A DNA stretch of 64,000 nucleotides from Phycisphaerae bacterium. GTDB lineage: Bacteria > Planctomycetota > Phycisphaerae > Phycisphaerales > UBA1924. Positions within the stretch are counted from its first letter, which is position 1, and every line of letters begins with the position of its first letter. The stretch lies in assembly GCA_014192545.1 (NCBI GenBank), contig BJHL01000001.1, positions 62,001-126,000 of the forward strand, read 5' to 3'. The notes under the pieces are model-generated. The model was not told the origin of the DNA. It saw only the letters and a program-made list of their open reading frames with translations, and made no database searches. Shown one piece after another: positions 25,989 to 34,193 of this stretch. Made by a program: the position numbers and the translations under genes.

Positions 25989-26993
25989 TCAAAAACACTG
26001 CAAAATGCCCCATATTCGATCAAAGCGTCGTTCCTGCAGGTCGCTGCGACGAATCCAGTAGTAGATGATCCCCGCATCGCCCCAAGCAAATCCGGTGGTT
26101 TCATCACTATCAAACTGAGCGAGCAATAGCCATTCTGGTGCGGTACGTCGCAGCGCTACAAAATCTGTGTCCGCAGCCGTGGCAGCGTCGCCCTTAATCA
26201 GCACTCGAGACTTCTCTGCACACTCTTCGCGCATCTCGCCTTGAATGCACCACGGATAACCACGCAGTTGATGTCCGAAGCCGTCCGTTTTGCGCGATCG
26301 CCGACCAATCGCTTCGCAGAAGTCGCTGTACCGGGCAATGTCCAACGTCGCAATCCGCGGATCCCAATCCAACTCGCTATTCGCATCTGGAAGCGTAGAG
26401 ATGCGATTACATTTCACTACGCACGGCGTGAACGTTCGCGATCCGAATGTCGACTGATCAAGCCACGCGTAATCCTTCGGCAACTCTCGCTTGACAACCG
26501 CGATCGACTCGTCTTCAACAAATTCGACACGAAACCCGCCTGCATCACCAATTTCGCTGCCCCAAGGCTGTTCGTTCAAATCAAACCAAAAGTACAAGTA
26601 GCCGCGATGAGGCAAGCCGCTCTCGGCCCAAGTCGCGGCAACATCGCTCAAGCGAATCTGCGCGATGAAGCCCATGGGCTTGCCGCGCCACGTTGGCCAA
26701 GGATGCGCGGGTGGTAAATCAGGCAGTCCACCCAAGCGTGACTGCCCCGCCGTGAGATTGGCTTGGTCGATGGGCGCGATTTCCAATCGCACCGCTGGCT
26801 CAGCAAGGTCGATTAACTCGTCGGCATATTGCTGCAAACCCCAAACCGCAAGCGCGTCGCGTTTGGACAAGTGACGCCACGCTTCATCGCTGGGCGGAAC
26901 GAAGGGCGCGATCGGATTATGCGCTGTGACCTCGCTCGCAGGTCGCGTCACAAGCCCAAATAGCTTACGGAATAAATACCCGATACCCAGCAT
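25989..26993 (-). CDS. DUF1963 (YwqG-like) protein
   Basis: The 334-residue protein contains the DUF1963 hallmarks: SRLGGLPDLPPAHPWP, MGFIAQIRLSDV, GYLYFWFDLNEQPWG, LRGYPWCIQGEM and the C-terminal WLLLAQFDSDETTGFAWGD with IIYYWIRRSDL. The family is widespread and of unknown function; it often appears scattered in bacterial genomes and in some contact-toxin immunity contexts. Its start lies 29 bases inside the end of the upstream dehydrogenase gene on the same strand, so translation is probably coupled. Codon usage resembles neighbours slightly less well (more A/T-ending codons), which may indicate later acquisition; that is an impression only. No signal peptide. Confidence 0.82.
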   Translation of the reverse strand: MLGIGYLFRKLFGLVTRPASEVTAHNPIAPFVPPSDEAWRHLSKRDALAVWGLQQYADELIDLAEPAVRLEIAPIDQANLTAGQSRLGGLPDLPPAHPWPTWRGKPMGFIAQIRLSDVAATWAESGLPHRGYLYFWFDLNEQPWGSEIGDAGGFRVEFVEDESIAVVKRELPKDYAWLDQSTFGSRTFTPCVVKCNRISTLPDANSELDWDPRIATLDIARYSDFCEAIGRRSRKTDGFGHQLRGYPWCIQGEMREECAEKSRVLIKGDAATAADTDFVALRRTAPEWLLLAQFDSDETTGFAWGDAGIIYYWIRRSDLQERRFDRIWGILQCF

Positions 26994-28281
26994 TCAACAA
27001 CCCCGTTTCCCCGTTATGTTCCTTGAGCAACTGCGTCAGCCGCTGCTCCACGATGTTCCCCGCGTCAGCGAGAATCGAGTCCGCATCGGTCTTGCCGCCC
27101 GCCGTCATCAGGAAATTGAACACACGCGCCATGCCGCAGTTGGCGATGAAATCGGGAATGATCGCAAACTGCTGATCGGCCTCGCGCATCAGCGTCAGTT
27201 GATCGCTGACCCAACTGATGACATCTTTCTTCGTATGGTCGTACGCAAACGGGTTGTTGGCCCCGCAGCTCACAACCTTGATGCCCGCGTTCTTCATCAC
27301 GCGCAGTCGTGCGGCTGTCGTCGTGTGGCTCGCCGCCGCCGGAATGTAAATTTCCGCCGGAGAATTCAGCAATTCATCGCCGCTGGCGGTATCGACGACC
27401 GTCGCGCCTTCTTGCACAAATCGCACGGGCAGGTTCGTGCCCTCGCGCGCGTTGATGAGCTTGCGAACGTCCAGCCCGCGCGGATTGCTGACCACGCGAA
27501 TCGTTCCATCGGCGTTGCGCGTGCTGCCAGCAATCGTCACCGCGCCTTGCTTCTCGAGGTAATACGCCGTAAAGGCGCCCACCGCGCCAAAGCCCTCGAC
27601 GATCACTCGCTGGCCTTGCAAACTCTTGCCGCGAAGTTTGTAATACGCCTCAACGCTGCGCGCCACGCCTAGCCCCGTCACCACATCGGCCACCATCCAC
27701 TTTCCCTTGCCCTCATGCATGCGCGGCCCAGGCAAATCACTCAGCGAGACCAGCGCTTCTACGCCGTGCTTGAGCCGATCAATCTTCGCCGCGGCTGGCT
27801 CGCCATCATTCCACGAATGCCCCCGCGCGATGCCCTCTTGCACGTGCCCCAGCCCCAGCACGCGCTGCGTGATCGCCGTCGCTTCGCTGACTTCATCCAC
27901 GCCCACATCGCCGCCCGTGCCGTAGCAGTTCTTCAGGTAAGGCCCAATGTGCTTGTACCACCGCTCCAAAACGCCGTGCTTGACATCCATCGGAGCCGCC
28001 GCATTAAAGCGAATGACGCTCTTACCGCCGCCAATGTCAGGCCCGCACGCACGAAACTTCACGGCCATGGTCTTGGCAAGAAACACCGCCTCCTCGCGCG
28101 TGCCCTTGTCGCGCATGCGCGTCCCGCCGCCCGCCGCCCCGCCTCGCAGACTATCAATGCACAGCCAACCCACCGCATCGGTGACATCATCATGCCACTC
28201 GACAACGATCGCCGGCGGGCGTTGATAAAAGGCTTGGTACTTGGCGAATCCGTCAGCATTGGCAGGAGTGGTTGCGGGCAT
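26965..28281 (-). CDS. Glu/Leu/Phe/Val dehydrogenase family enzyme
   Basis: The 438-residue protein shows family blocks GGAAGGGTRMRDKG, GPDIGGGKSVIRF (containing the catalytic Lys), GTGGDVGVDEV and the Rossmann motif VEGFGAVGAFTAYYL. It catalyses reversible NAD(P)-dependent oxidative deamination of an amino acid. The GGGKSVI and GGDVGV details fit the leucine/valine/phenylalanine branch as well as glutamate, so substrate is open. An insertion (about residues 130-185, ARGHSWNDGEPAAAK) is unusual. ATG 28281 is preferred over an upstream start. The 3' end overlaps the DUF1963 gene by 29 bases. It is divergent from the chain-length-factor-like ketosynthase. Confidence 0.85.
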   Translation of the reverse strand: MPATTPANADGFAKYQAFYQRPPAIVVEWHDDVTDAVGWLCIDSLRGGAAGGGTRMRDKGTREEAVFLAKTMAVKFRACGPDIGGGKSVIRFNAAAPMDVKHGVLERWYKHIGPYLKNCYGTGGDVGVDEVSEATAITQRVLGLGHVQEGIARGHSWNDGEPAAAKIDRLKHGVEALVSLSDLPGPRMHEGKGKWMVADVVTGLGVARSVEAYYKLRGKSLQGQRVIVEGFGAVGAFTAYYLEKQGAVTIAGSTRNADGTIRVVSNPRGLDVRKLINAREGTNLPVRFVQEGATVVDTASGDELLNSPAEIYIPAAASHTTTAARLRVMKNAGIKVVSCGANNPFAYDHTKKDVISWVSDQLTLMREADQQFAIIPDFIANCGMARVFNFLMTAGGKTDADSILADAGNIVEQRLTQLLKEHNGETGLLNAGYRVFIP

Positions 28282-28393
28282 GGGGCGGATGGTAGACGCG
28301 TGTGAATCGAACACCAGTCAACGAGCAGCTTCGTTATCTCTTCCGCCAGTCGGTGCTCATTACTCCCCAACCCCCGCGCCCCTAACCTCCCCC

Positions 28394-29776
28394 ATGCCTC
28401 GTTCCGTCGTCATCACCGGCATCGGCACCGTCAGCGCCTTGGGCGTTGGCACCGCTGCGCTTTGGCACGCTCTCTGCAACGGCTCCACCGGCATCGGCGT
28501 GCCCACGCGCGTTGATCTGGCCGGCTTTCCCTGTCAACTCGGTGCCGAGATCAAGACGGCTGGCGCCGACGCCGCAACCGCTGGTTCGGCGAGCGAGTTC
28601 TCCGCGAAGGACTTCGTTCCCAAAAGCTACCGCAAAGCCGTCAAAGTCATGGCTCGCGATACCGAGATCGCTGTCGCCGCGGCGAAAGAAGCTTTTGATG
28701 ACGCCAAGATCGTGACCCGCGCCGCCGAGGGCACGCCCGCTGCCGCGCCCACCTTCGCCCCCGCTCGGCTGGGTTGCCAGATCGGTGCGGGTCTCATCGC
28801 CGCGGAAACGCTCGAACTGACCAGCGCACTTGCAACCAGCGTCGATGCTCACGGCACGTTCGATTACGCCCGTTGGGGCACGATAGCGCAGCACGATGGT
28901 CAAACCGTCGGCGGCATGAACAACTTGCAGCCCCTGTGGATGCTCAAGTACCTGCCCAACATGCTCGCCTGCCACGTCACCATCATTCATGGCAACGAAG
29001 GCCCCAGCAACACCATCACCTGCGGCGAAGCCAGCGGCTTGCTTTCCATTGGTGAAGCCGCCCGCGTCATCGAGCGTGACGCCGCAGATGTTTCCATCGC
29101 CGGCAGCGCCGAAAGCAAACTAAGCCTCATGGGCACGATGCGCATGTCGCTCGCCAACCGCTACGGCCCGATCCCCGCGTCAACTAACCCCGTCACCGCC
29201 GTCAGACCCTTCGACACCACCAGCCCAGGCGGCGTACCCGGCGAAGGCGGTGGCCTGCTGATCCTCGAAGAGCGCGAAAGCGCCATCAAGCGCGGCGTAC
29301 CGATCTATGCACACGTCGCGGGCTTCGGAGCCGCGCACAACGCCCAGCGTGATGTGCCCCAAGGCCAGCCCAATCGCGGCTTGGTCTTCGCCGTACAAGC
29401 CGCCATTCGCGACGCGGGCCTGACAGCCGCCGATATCGATGTGATCGTGCCGCAAGCCGCCGGCGCGCCAAGCACCGACGAGCAAGAACTACTCGCTTTG
29501 CAAACCGTCTTCGGCAGTCGCCTCGCAAACATCACGTGCGTTGCGCTTTCGCCCGCCTTGGGAGATTGCGCCGCTGGCAATGGCGGTTTGCAAGCCGCCG
29601 TCGCTGCGTTGATCCTCAAAAACCAACTCCTTCCCGCGCGTTTGGGAGCCGCTAGCCTCCCGGCGTGGCCCGCCGCCGCCCGCGCCGCGTCGCGCCCGCA
29701 GGTGGTCAAGAATGTACTTGTCTGTAGCAGCAGCCTCGCGGGACAAAACGCGGCGTTGGTGTTGCGGGCCATGTAA
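28394..29776 (+). CDS. Ketosynthase-like protein with all catalytic residues replaced (chain-length-factor-like)
   Basis: The 460-residue protein has the ketosynthase fold: SVVITGIGTVSALGVGTAAL at the start and LPNMLACHVTIIHGNEGPSN. Aligned to FabF, the nucleophile block GPSISIATAC becomes GPSNTITCGE, which puts Glu212 at the cysteine position (Cys210 is two residues off). The first histidine motif NAHGTST becomes PQAAGAP, and the KSMTGH motif becomes SPALGD. It therefore cannot condense acyl chains by the normal route. Chain-length factors (KS-beta) of type II polyketide synthases show just this Cys-to-Gln/Glu replacement and pair with an active ketosynthase; an intact one lies at 30644. A KS-beta function is inferred. 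It is divergent from the dehydrogenase gene. Confidence 0.8.
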   Translation: MPRSVVITGIGTVSALGVGTAALWHALCNGSTGIGVPTRVDLAGFPCQLGAEIKTAGADAATAGSASEFSAKDFVPKSYRKAVKVMARDTEIAVAAAKEAFDDAKIVTRAAEGTPAAAPTFAPARLGCQIGAGLIAAETLELTSALATSVDAHGTFDYARWGTIAQHDGQTVGGMNNLQPLWMLKYLPNMLACHVTIIHGNEGPSNTITCGEASGLLSIGEAARVIERDAADVSIAGSAESKLSLMGTMRMSLANRYGPIPASTNPVTAVRPFDTTSPGGVPGEGGGLLILEERESAIKRGVPIYAHVAGFGAAHNAQRDVPQGQPNRGLVFAVQAAIRDAGLTAADIDVIVPQAAGAPSTDEQELLALQTVFGSRLANITCVALSPALGDCAAGNGGLQAAVAALILKNQLLPARLGAASLPAWPAAARAASRPQVVKNVLVCSSSLAGQNAALVLRAM

Positions 29777-29881
29777 GGCCGTGTAAAGCTGTGTAAGGAA
29801 GATTCGTCCAGGTTCGTTCACCTTTGATTGTCCAGTTTGAGACCCGCCCCATCGCTTCGCCATCTACCTCAGGAGTTCATC

Positions 29882-30535
29882 ATGTCCAACGAAGACTACC
29901 AAGGCTCTCGCTACTCCAACGACCGTTCAGGCGACCGCGGTGATCGCTCAGGTGATCGAAGCGGCGATCGCGGTGGCGACCGAGGCGGCGGCGGCAACCG
30001 CGGCCGAGGCGGCTATCGCGGCGGACGCGGCGGCGGTGGTGGCGGCGGCGAGGACCGTCGCGGCATTCCCCTCTCCGCACTCGACGCAGCCACGACCGAA
30101 GCCAGCCGTAAAGCCATCGGCGCTGCCATCGAAGTCCACAAACTGCTGGGCCCAGGCTTTGACGAAGCCGCCTACGCCAACGCCCTCAAGATGGAACTCG
30201 ACGCGTTGAACGTCACGTACAAGCAAGGCCACCACGTCGCCGTCATGTACCGCGACCGCAAAGTGAGCGAGTCCGCGACTGACCTTTTCATCGACGGCAA
30301 GTTCTTCCTCGAAGTCATGGCCCGCCCAGGTCCGGTCACGACCTACGAACGCCTCGAACTGCGCGCCAAGCTCAAAGCCGCTGACCTCGAACTGGGCCTG
30401 ATCATCAACTTCGCCGAACGCCGCCTCAAAGACGGCCTCGTGCGCGTCGTAAACATCGACAAAATCACCAAAGAACGCGGCATCACCCTCGACGAAGGCG
30501 ACGACGTCGGTGGTGACAGCGAGTTTGATCATTGA
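29882..30535 (+). CDS. GxxExxY-family protein with RGG-rich N-terminus
   Basis: The 217-residue protein has two parts. Residues about 8-58 are a low-complexity Arg/Gly/Asp region (repeats of SGDRGD and RGGRGGG), like RNA-binding RGG boxes. Residues about 70-200 form the GxxExxY domain: KAIGAAIEVHKLLGPGF, the name-giving GFDEAAY, LFIDGKFFLEVMARP, and LGLIINFAERRLKDGLVRVV. The domain is related to PD-(D/E)XK-type nuclease folds and its function is not settled. The usual acidic/Lys core (DF...VELK) appears altered to DLFIDGKFFLEVM, so nuclease activity is doubtful. CAGGAG eight bases upstream supports the ATG. It sits between the two ketosynthase genes, all on the + strand. Confidence 0.82.
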   Translation: MSNEDYQGSRYSNDRSGDRGDRSGDRSGDRGGDRGGGGNRGRGGYRGGRGGGGGGGEDRRGIPLSALDAATTEASRKAIGAAIEVHKLLGPGFDEAAYANALKMELDALNVTYKQGHHVAVMYRDRKVSESATDLFIDGKFFLEVMARPGPVTTYERLELRAKLKAADLELGLIINFAERRLKDGLVRVVNIDKITKERGITLDEGDDVGGDSEFDH

Positions 30536-30537
30536 GT

Positions 30538-30638
30538 AGGCACTAGGGACTAGGGATTAGGCACGAGGAAAGACTTCTGCCTACTCCGTATTCCAATCTG
30601 CCTTGCCCCTAATGCCCAGTCCCTAGTCCCTAATGCCT
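30538..30638. repeat. Imperfect inverted repeat of ACTAGGGACTAGGG type
   Basis: The left arm GGCACTAGGGACTAGGGATT begins at 30539. The right arm at 30605-30638, read inverted, is GGCATTAGGGACTAGGGACT, matching at most positions. Together they could fold into a long hairpin covering nearly the whole gap between the GxxExxY and ketosynthase genes. No T-run follows. Confidence 0.6.
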
Positions 30639-30643
30639 TCTTC

Positions 30644-32008
30644 ATGTCCCGTCGCGTCGTCATCACCGGTATGGGCTGGATCACTCCTCTGGGTAGTGAC
30701 GTGGCATCTGTCTGGTCCAAACTTCTTGGCGGCATGACGGCCATAGGCCCTACCACGCGCTTTGATGCTTCGACCTTCGCCACCAACTTCGCGGCGGAGG
30801 TCAAGAACTTCAACCTCGCCAACTTTTTGGCTGAAGCTCCCCGGCACGCCCACGCTGGCATCAGCACGCAGTTCGCCCTCGCCGCCGCCGCTCAAGCTTG
30901 GCATCAAGCTGGGCTGGGGCACTCAGGCGGCCCCGCAGCAGGCGGCAACTTCCGCGTCTCACCCGCCGCATGGTTTGATCCCTCGCGCATGGGCATGTAC
31001 CTGGGCGCGGGCGAAGGCAGCCTGGACTACTCGCACTTCCTCGCCACCAACCTCGCGAGTTGGCAACCCGATACGAAAACCATCGATGACCGCGCCTGGA
31101 CCAAAGAAGCTCTCTCGCGCATGACGCGCACCGTCGAACTCGAGCAAGAACCCAGCAGTACGCTCACGCATCTCGCCGAAGCATTTGGCTGCATGGGTCC
31201 CAGCTTCAACTGCATGACGGCCTGCGCCGCCAGCACGCAAGCCGTGGGCGAAGCCTTTGAAATCATCCGCCGAGGCGACGCCGATCTCATGTTCGCAGGC
31301 GGCGCGCACAGCATGATCCACCTGCTGGGCATGACCGGCTTCATCCGCCTCACCGCCATGAGCACCAATCGCGAAGCCATGGCCCACGCCGCCAAACCCT
31401 TCGACGCCGAACGCGATGGCTTTGTGATGGGCGAAGGCGCAGGCATGCTCATTCTCGAAGATGCTGAGCACGCCCTGCGCCGCGGTGCCAAAATCATCGC
31501 CGAGGTCGCGGGCTACGGCAGTTCCGCCGACGCGTATCGCATCACCGACATCGACCCCCAAGGCAAAGGCGCCATCGCCGCGATGTCGCAAGCCTGCCGA
31601 CAAGCTGGCATCTCCCCGCGCGAACGTGGGCCAGACGGCCGGCCGCAAGTGCACTACATCAGCGCCCACGGCACAGGCACCAAAGAAAACGACCGCATCG
31701 AAACCCGCGCCGTCAAAGGCCTCTTCGGCGACCTCGCCCAAGACGTTCCCTTCAGCAGCGTCAAGAGCATGCTGGGCCACCTGATCCAAGCCGCCGGTGC
31801 GGTTGAACTCATGACCTGCGTCAAAGCCATCGAAACCGGCATGCTGCCGCCCACGATGAACCTTACCACGCCCGACCCCGAATGCGACCTCGACCACGTC
31901 CCCAACGCCGCTCGCGACCTGCGAGCCCAAGGCGTCGAAGTCTGCCTCAGCAACAGCTTCGGCTTCGGCGGCCAGAACGACACGCTGTGCGTGCGTCGGT
32001 TTCGCTGA
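30644..32008 (+). CDS. Beta-ketoacyl synthase with intact active site (FabF/KS-alpha type)
   Basis: The 454-residue protein carries a full KAS II active site: Cys194 in MTACAAST, His342 in YISAHGTGTKEND, and Lys374/His379 in SSVKSMLGHLIQAAG, plus the C-terminal NSFGFGGQND. It condenses an acyl thioester with malonyl-ACP. The N-terminus RRVVITGMGWITPLGSD is canonical. It carries an insert around residues 90-130 (GPAAGGNFRVSPAAW...). Since a catalytically dead ketosynthase lies two genes upstream, it is likely the KS-alpha partner in a heterodimer, but it could also be a plain FabF of fatty acid synthesis. No acyl carrier protein, ketoreductase or dehydratase gene lies nearby. Confidence 0.9.
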   Translation: MSRRVVITGMGWITPLGSDVASVWSKLLGGMTAIGPTTRFDASTFATNFAAEVKNFNLANFLAEAPRHAHAGISTQFALAAAAQAWHQAGLGHSGGPAAGGNFRVSPAAWFDPSRMGMYLGAGEGSLDYSHFLATNLASWQPDTKTIDDRAWTKEALSRMTRTVELEQEPSSTLTHLAEAFGCMGPSFNCMTACAASTQAVGEAFEIIRRGDADLMFAGGAHSMIHLLGMTGFIRLTAMSTNREAMAHAAKPFDAERDGFVMGEGAGMLILEDAEHALRRGAKIIAEVAGYGSSADAYRITDIDPQGKGAIAAMSQACRQAGISPRERGPDGRPQVHYISAHGTGTKENDRIETRAVKGLFGDLAQDVPFSSVKSMLGHLIQAAGAVELMTCVKAIETGMLPPTMNLTTPDPECDLDHVPNAARDLRAQGVEVCLSNSFGFGGQNDTLCVRRFR

Positions 32009-32051
32009 TTTCCGCTGAGTTTCGCAAGCTCGCACTCGCGCGTACTTGCGA

Positions 32052-33158
32052 TCACTCGACCAACCGCGCCCCTTCGTGTCGCAGCAGCCACCGCTTGCGT
32101 TCCACGCCGCCGCCGTAGCCGGTCATGGTGCCGTCTTTGCCAATCACGCGATGACACGGAATGACAATCGCGCGATAGTTCTTCCCATTCGCCAGCGCAA
32201 CCGCCCGTACGGCTTTCGCATCACCCATCGCGCGGGCCTGCTCGCCATAACTCCGCGTCTGTCCGGGCGAAATCTCCATGAGCACGCGCCACACTCGCTC
32301 TTGAAACGCAGTCCCCATGCCCGGCGCGAGTTTCACATCAAACTTCGTGCGCGTCCCTGCAAAATACTCACCCATCTGCTCGCGCACGCGCATCAGCACA
32401 TCACACTTCTCATCCGGCACAATCGCCGCAGGCTGCTGCTTGCTGCCCATCTTCACCCGCACGCGCGCAATCTCCCGCTCCATCCCCTTGCGATCCGTGA
32501 AATCCACGACGAGCAATCCATCATCACTCGCCAGCGCCAGCATGTCACCAAGCGGCGTTGCAAACATCATCGACGCAATCACGCGCGTGCCGCTCGCCTT
32601 GCTCGGAGCCTCACCCACCAACCGATGCACCGCCTCTCGAAATCCGCTCGCCGAAGCAAAGCCCGCTTGTTGCTGCGCCGCTATCACACGCCCTCGCTTT
32701 CTGCCGCTCATCTGCAAGTGCCTCACCACCATCCCCACCCGCCGATTCCGCTGATACGCCGCGAATGTCATCCCCGTCGCCGCGACAAACTGCTTCCGCG
32801 CCGCCGACGGATCAATCCCCATCGCGAGCAAGTGCCGCGCACGCACCGGCTCATCCGGCACGCGCTCCACCATCGCGAGCAGCCTTGTCACCAGCCCCGT
32901 CCGCACTCGCGCAGCATCCAAAGGCCGACACCGCTTGCAAGGCCGATACCCCCGCAGCAGCGCATCCCTGGGAGCATCAACAAACTCCACATTCGCCCGC
33001 CGCGCCTGCCTCGCCGGACAAACGGGCCGACAAAAAATCCCCGTCGTTTTCACGCACACCACAAACGCGCCATCCGCCGCCCGCTCCCGCGCCGCATACG
33101 CCCGCCACCGACTTGCATCAACACTGTTTTTCACAGGCCAAACGATACCCCAAGCCAC
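32052..33158 (-). CDS. ada: Bifunctional DNA alkylation-repair protein/regulator Ada
   Basis: The 368-residue protein has all three Ada parts. The N-terminal zinc domain has Cys43 and Cys47 in GIFCRPVCPAR and Cys74/Cys77 in YRPCKRC, for methylphosphotriester repair. A central AraC-type helix-turn-helix (about 100-185; MTFAAYQRNRRVGMVV, AGFASASGFREAVHR) follows. The C-terminal O6-alkylguanine transferase has acceptor Cys335 in IPCHRVIGKDG. Methylation of the N-terminal cysteine turns Ada into an activator of the adaptive response in other bacteria. It converges on the ketosynthase gene after 43 bases and diverges from an EamA transporter across about 110 bp. No downstream alkA or alkB is present. 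Confidence 0.95.
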   Translation of the reverse strand: MAWGIVWPVKNSVDASRWRAYAARERAADGAFVVCVKTTGIFCRPVCPARQARRANVEFVDAPRDALLRGYRPCKRCRPLDAARVRTGLVTRLLAMVERVPDEPVRARHLLAMGIDPSAARKQFVAATGMTFAAYQRNRRVGMVVRHLQMSGRKRGRVIAAQQQAGFASASGFREAVHRLVGEAPSKASGTRVIASMMFATPLGDMLALASDDGLLVVDFTDRKGMEREIARVRVKMGSKQQPAAIVPDEKCDVLMRVREQMGEYFAGTRTKFDVKLAPGMGTAFQERVWRVLMEISPGQTRSYGEQARAMGDAKAVRAVALANGKNYRAIVIPCHRVIGKDGTMTGYGGGVERKRWLLRHEGARLVE

Positions 33159-33266
33159 GAAAACAACCGCCGAAAACTTCGCGGCAATGTCAAGTTCCCA
33201 TTTATCTCACACACTTTCCGTCCCTCTCGCGAACATCGCATCCCCCGCGCGCACATACTCACCGCC

Positions 33267-34163
33267 TTGCGAACGATCGATCTCCTCCAACTCCTCGCCC
33301 TCGGTGCCATCTGGGGCGGCTCTTACCCCTTCATGCGCATCGCCACCAAGGAAATGAGCCCGCCCGCCCTCGTCGCGCTGCGCCTCGTCCTCGCCACGCT
33401 CTTTCTCCTCCCCTGGCTTCTCAAGCGCGAACGCATCGCCGTCATCCGTCAACGCTGGAAAGGCCTGCTGCTGCTTTCCGCCATGAACTCGGCGATTCCC
33501 TTCATGCTGCTGGCCTACTGCACCCAGCAACTCTCAGGCGGCATCGCGGCCATCATCAACGCCACCGTCCCCTTCTTCGCCGCTCTGGTCGCATGGGCAT
33601 GGCTCAAAGACAAACCCCGCAACACGCAGTGGCTGGGCCTCGCCATCGGCTTCGCAGGCGTATGCGTGCTTGTCTATCCCAAACTCGCTCAAGGCTTCTC
33701 CGCCACCGCACTCGCCGTCGCCGCGGGCCTCACCGCCGCACTGCTTTACGCCATCAGCGCCAACTACACCAAGAAAGTTCTCGCCGGCATCGAGCCCATG
33801 ACCATCGCCGCCGCCGGCACGTTCTTCGCCACACTCATCGCCTTGCCCATAGGCCTTGCCACGCTGCCCGCAACCATGCCCAGCCCCAAAGCCCTCGCCG
33901 CCGCCGCCATGTTGGGCGTGGTTTGTACCGGCGTCGCCTACATCATCTTCTACCGCCTCTTTGCCAGCATCGGCCCCACTAAAGCCATCACCGTGACTTT
34001 CCTCATCCCGCTCTTCAGCGTCATCTGGGGCATCACGTTTCTCAACGAACACATCACCTGGAACCTCGCCGCAGGCGGCTCACTCATCTTGCTGGGCATG
34101 ACGCTGATCACAGGCTTATACAAACTTTTCTCGCGCAGCAAAGCACCATCGCCCGTGACATGA
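33267..34163 (+). CDS. EamA/DMT-family membrane transporter
   Basis: The protein is about 298 residues, made up of ten hydrophobic segments arranged as two EamA repeats. Typical parts are LLALGAIWGGSYPFMRIA at the start, LRLVLATLFLLPWLL, GGIAAIINATVPFFAAL and, in the second half, GVAYIIFYRLFASIGPT and LIPLFSVIWGITFLNE. The family exports or imports metabolites such as amino acids, nucleotides and drugs; the substrate is unknown. TTG 33267 is chosen because no ATG or GTG exists near the expected N-terminus; the long open frame upstream is antisense to ada and has no coding character. A convergent DUF1501 gene ends 30 bases downstream. Confidence 0.85.
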   Translation: MRTIDLLQLLALGAIWGGSYPFMRIATKEMSPPALVALRLVLATLFLLPWLLKRERIAVIRQRWKGLLLLSAMNSAIPFMLLAYCTQQLSGGIAAIINATVPFFAALVAWAWLKDKPRNTQWLGLAIGFAGVCVLVYPKLAQGFSATALAVAAGLTAALLYAISANYTKKVLAGIEPMTIAAAGTFFATLIALPIGLATLPATMPSPKALAAAAMLGVVCTGVAYIIFYRLFASIGPTKAITVTFLIPLFSVIWGITFLNEHITWNLAAGGSLILLGMTLITGLYKLFSRSKAPSPVT

Positions 34164-34193
34164 ACATTCACAAACGGGCGGCACACAATTCAC

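Noticed and set aside
28394..29776. Annotating the first ketosynthase as an active FabF
   Set aside because: The Cys position holds Glu and both histidine motifs are replaced, so a catalytic call would be wrong.
32046..33266. N-terminal extension of the EamA transporter frame running through ada
   Set aside because: The sequence is antisense to a complete ada gene, is rich in His/Arg/Pro and does not resemble any transporter. The transporter begins about 33267.
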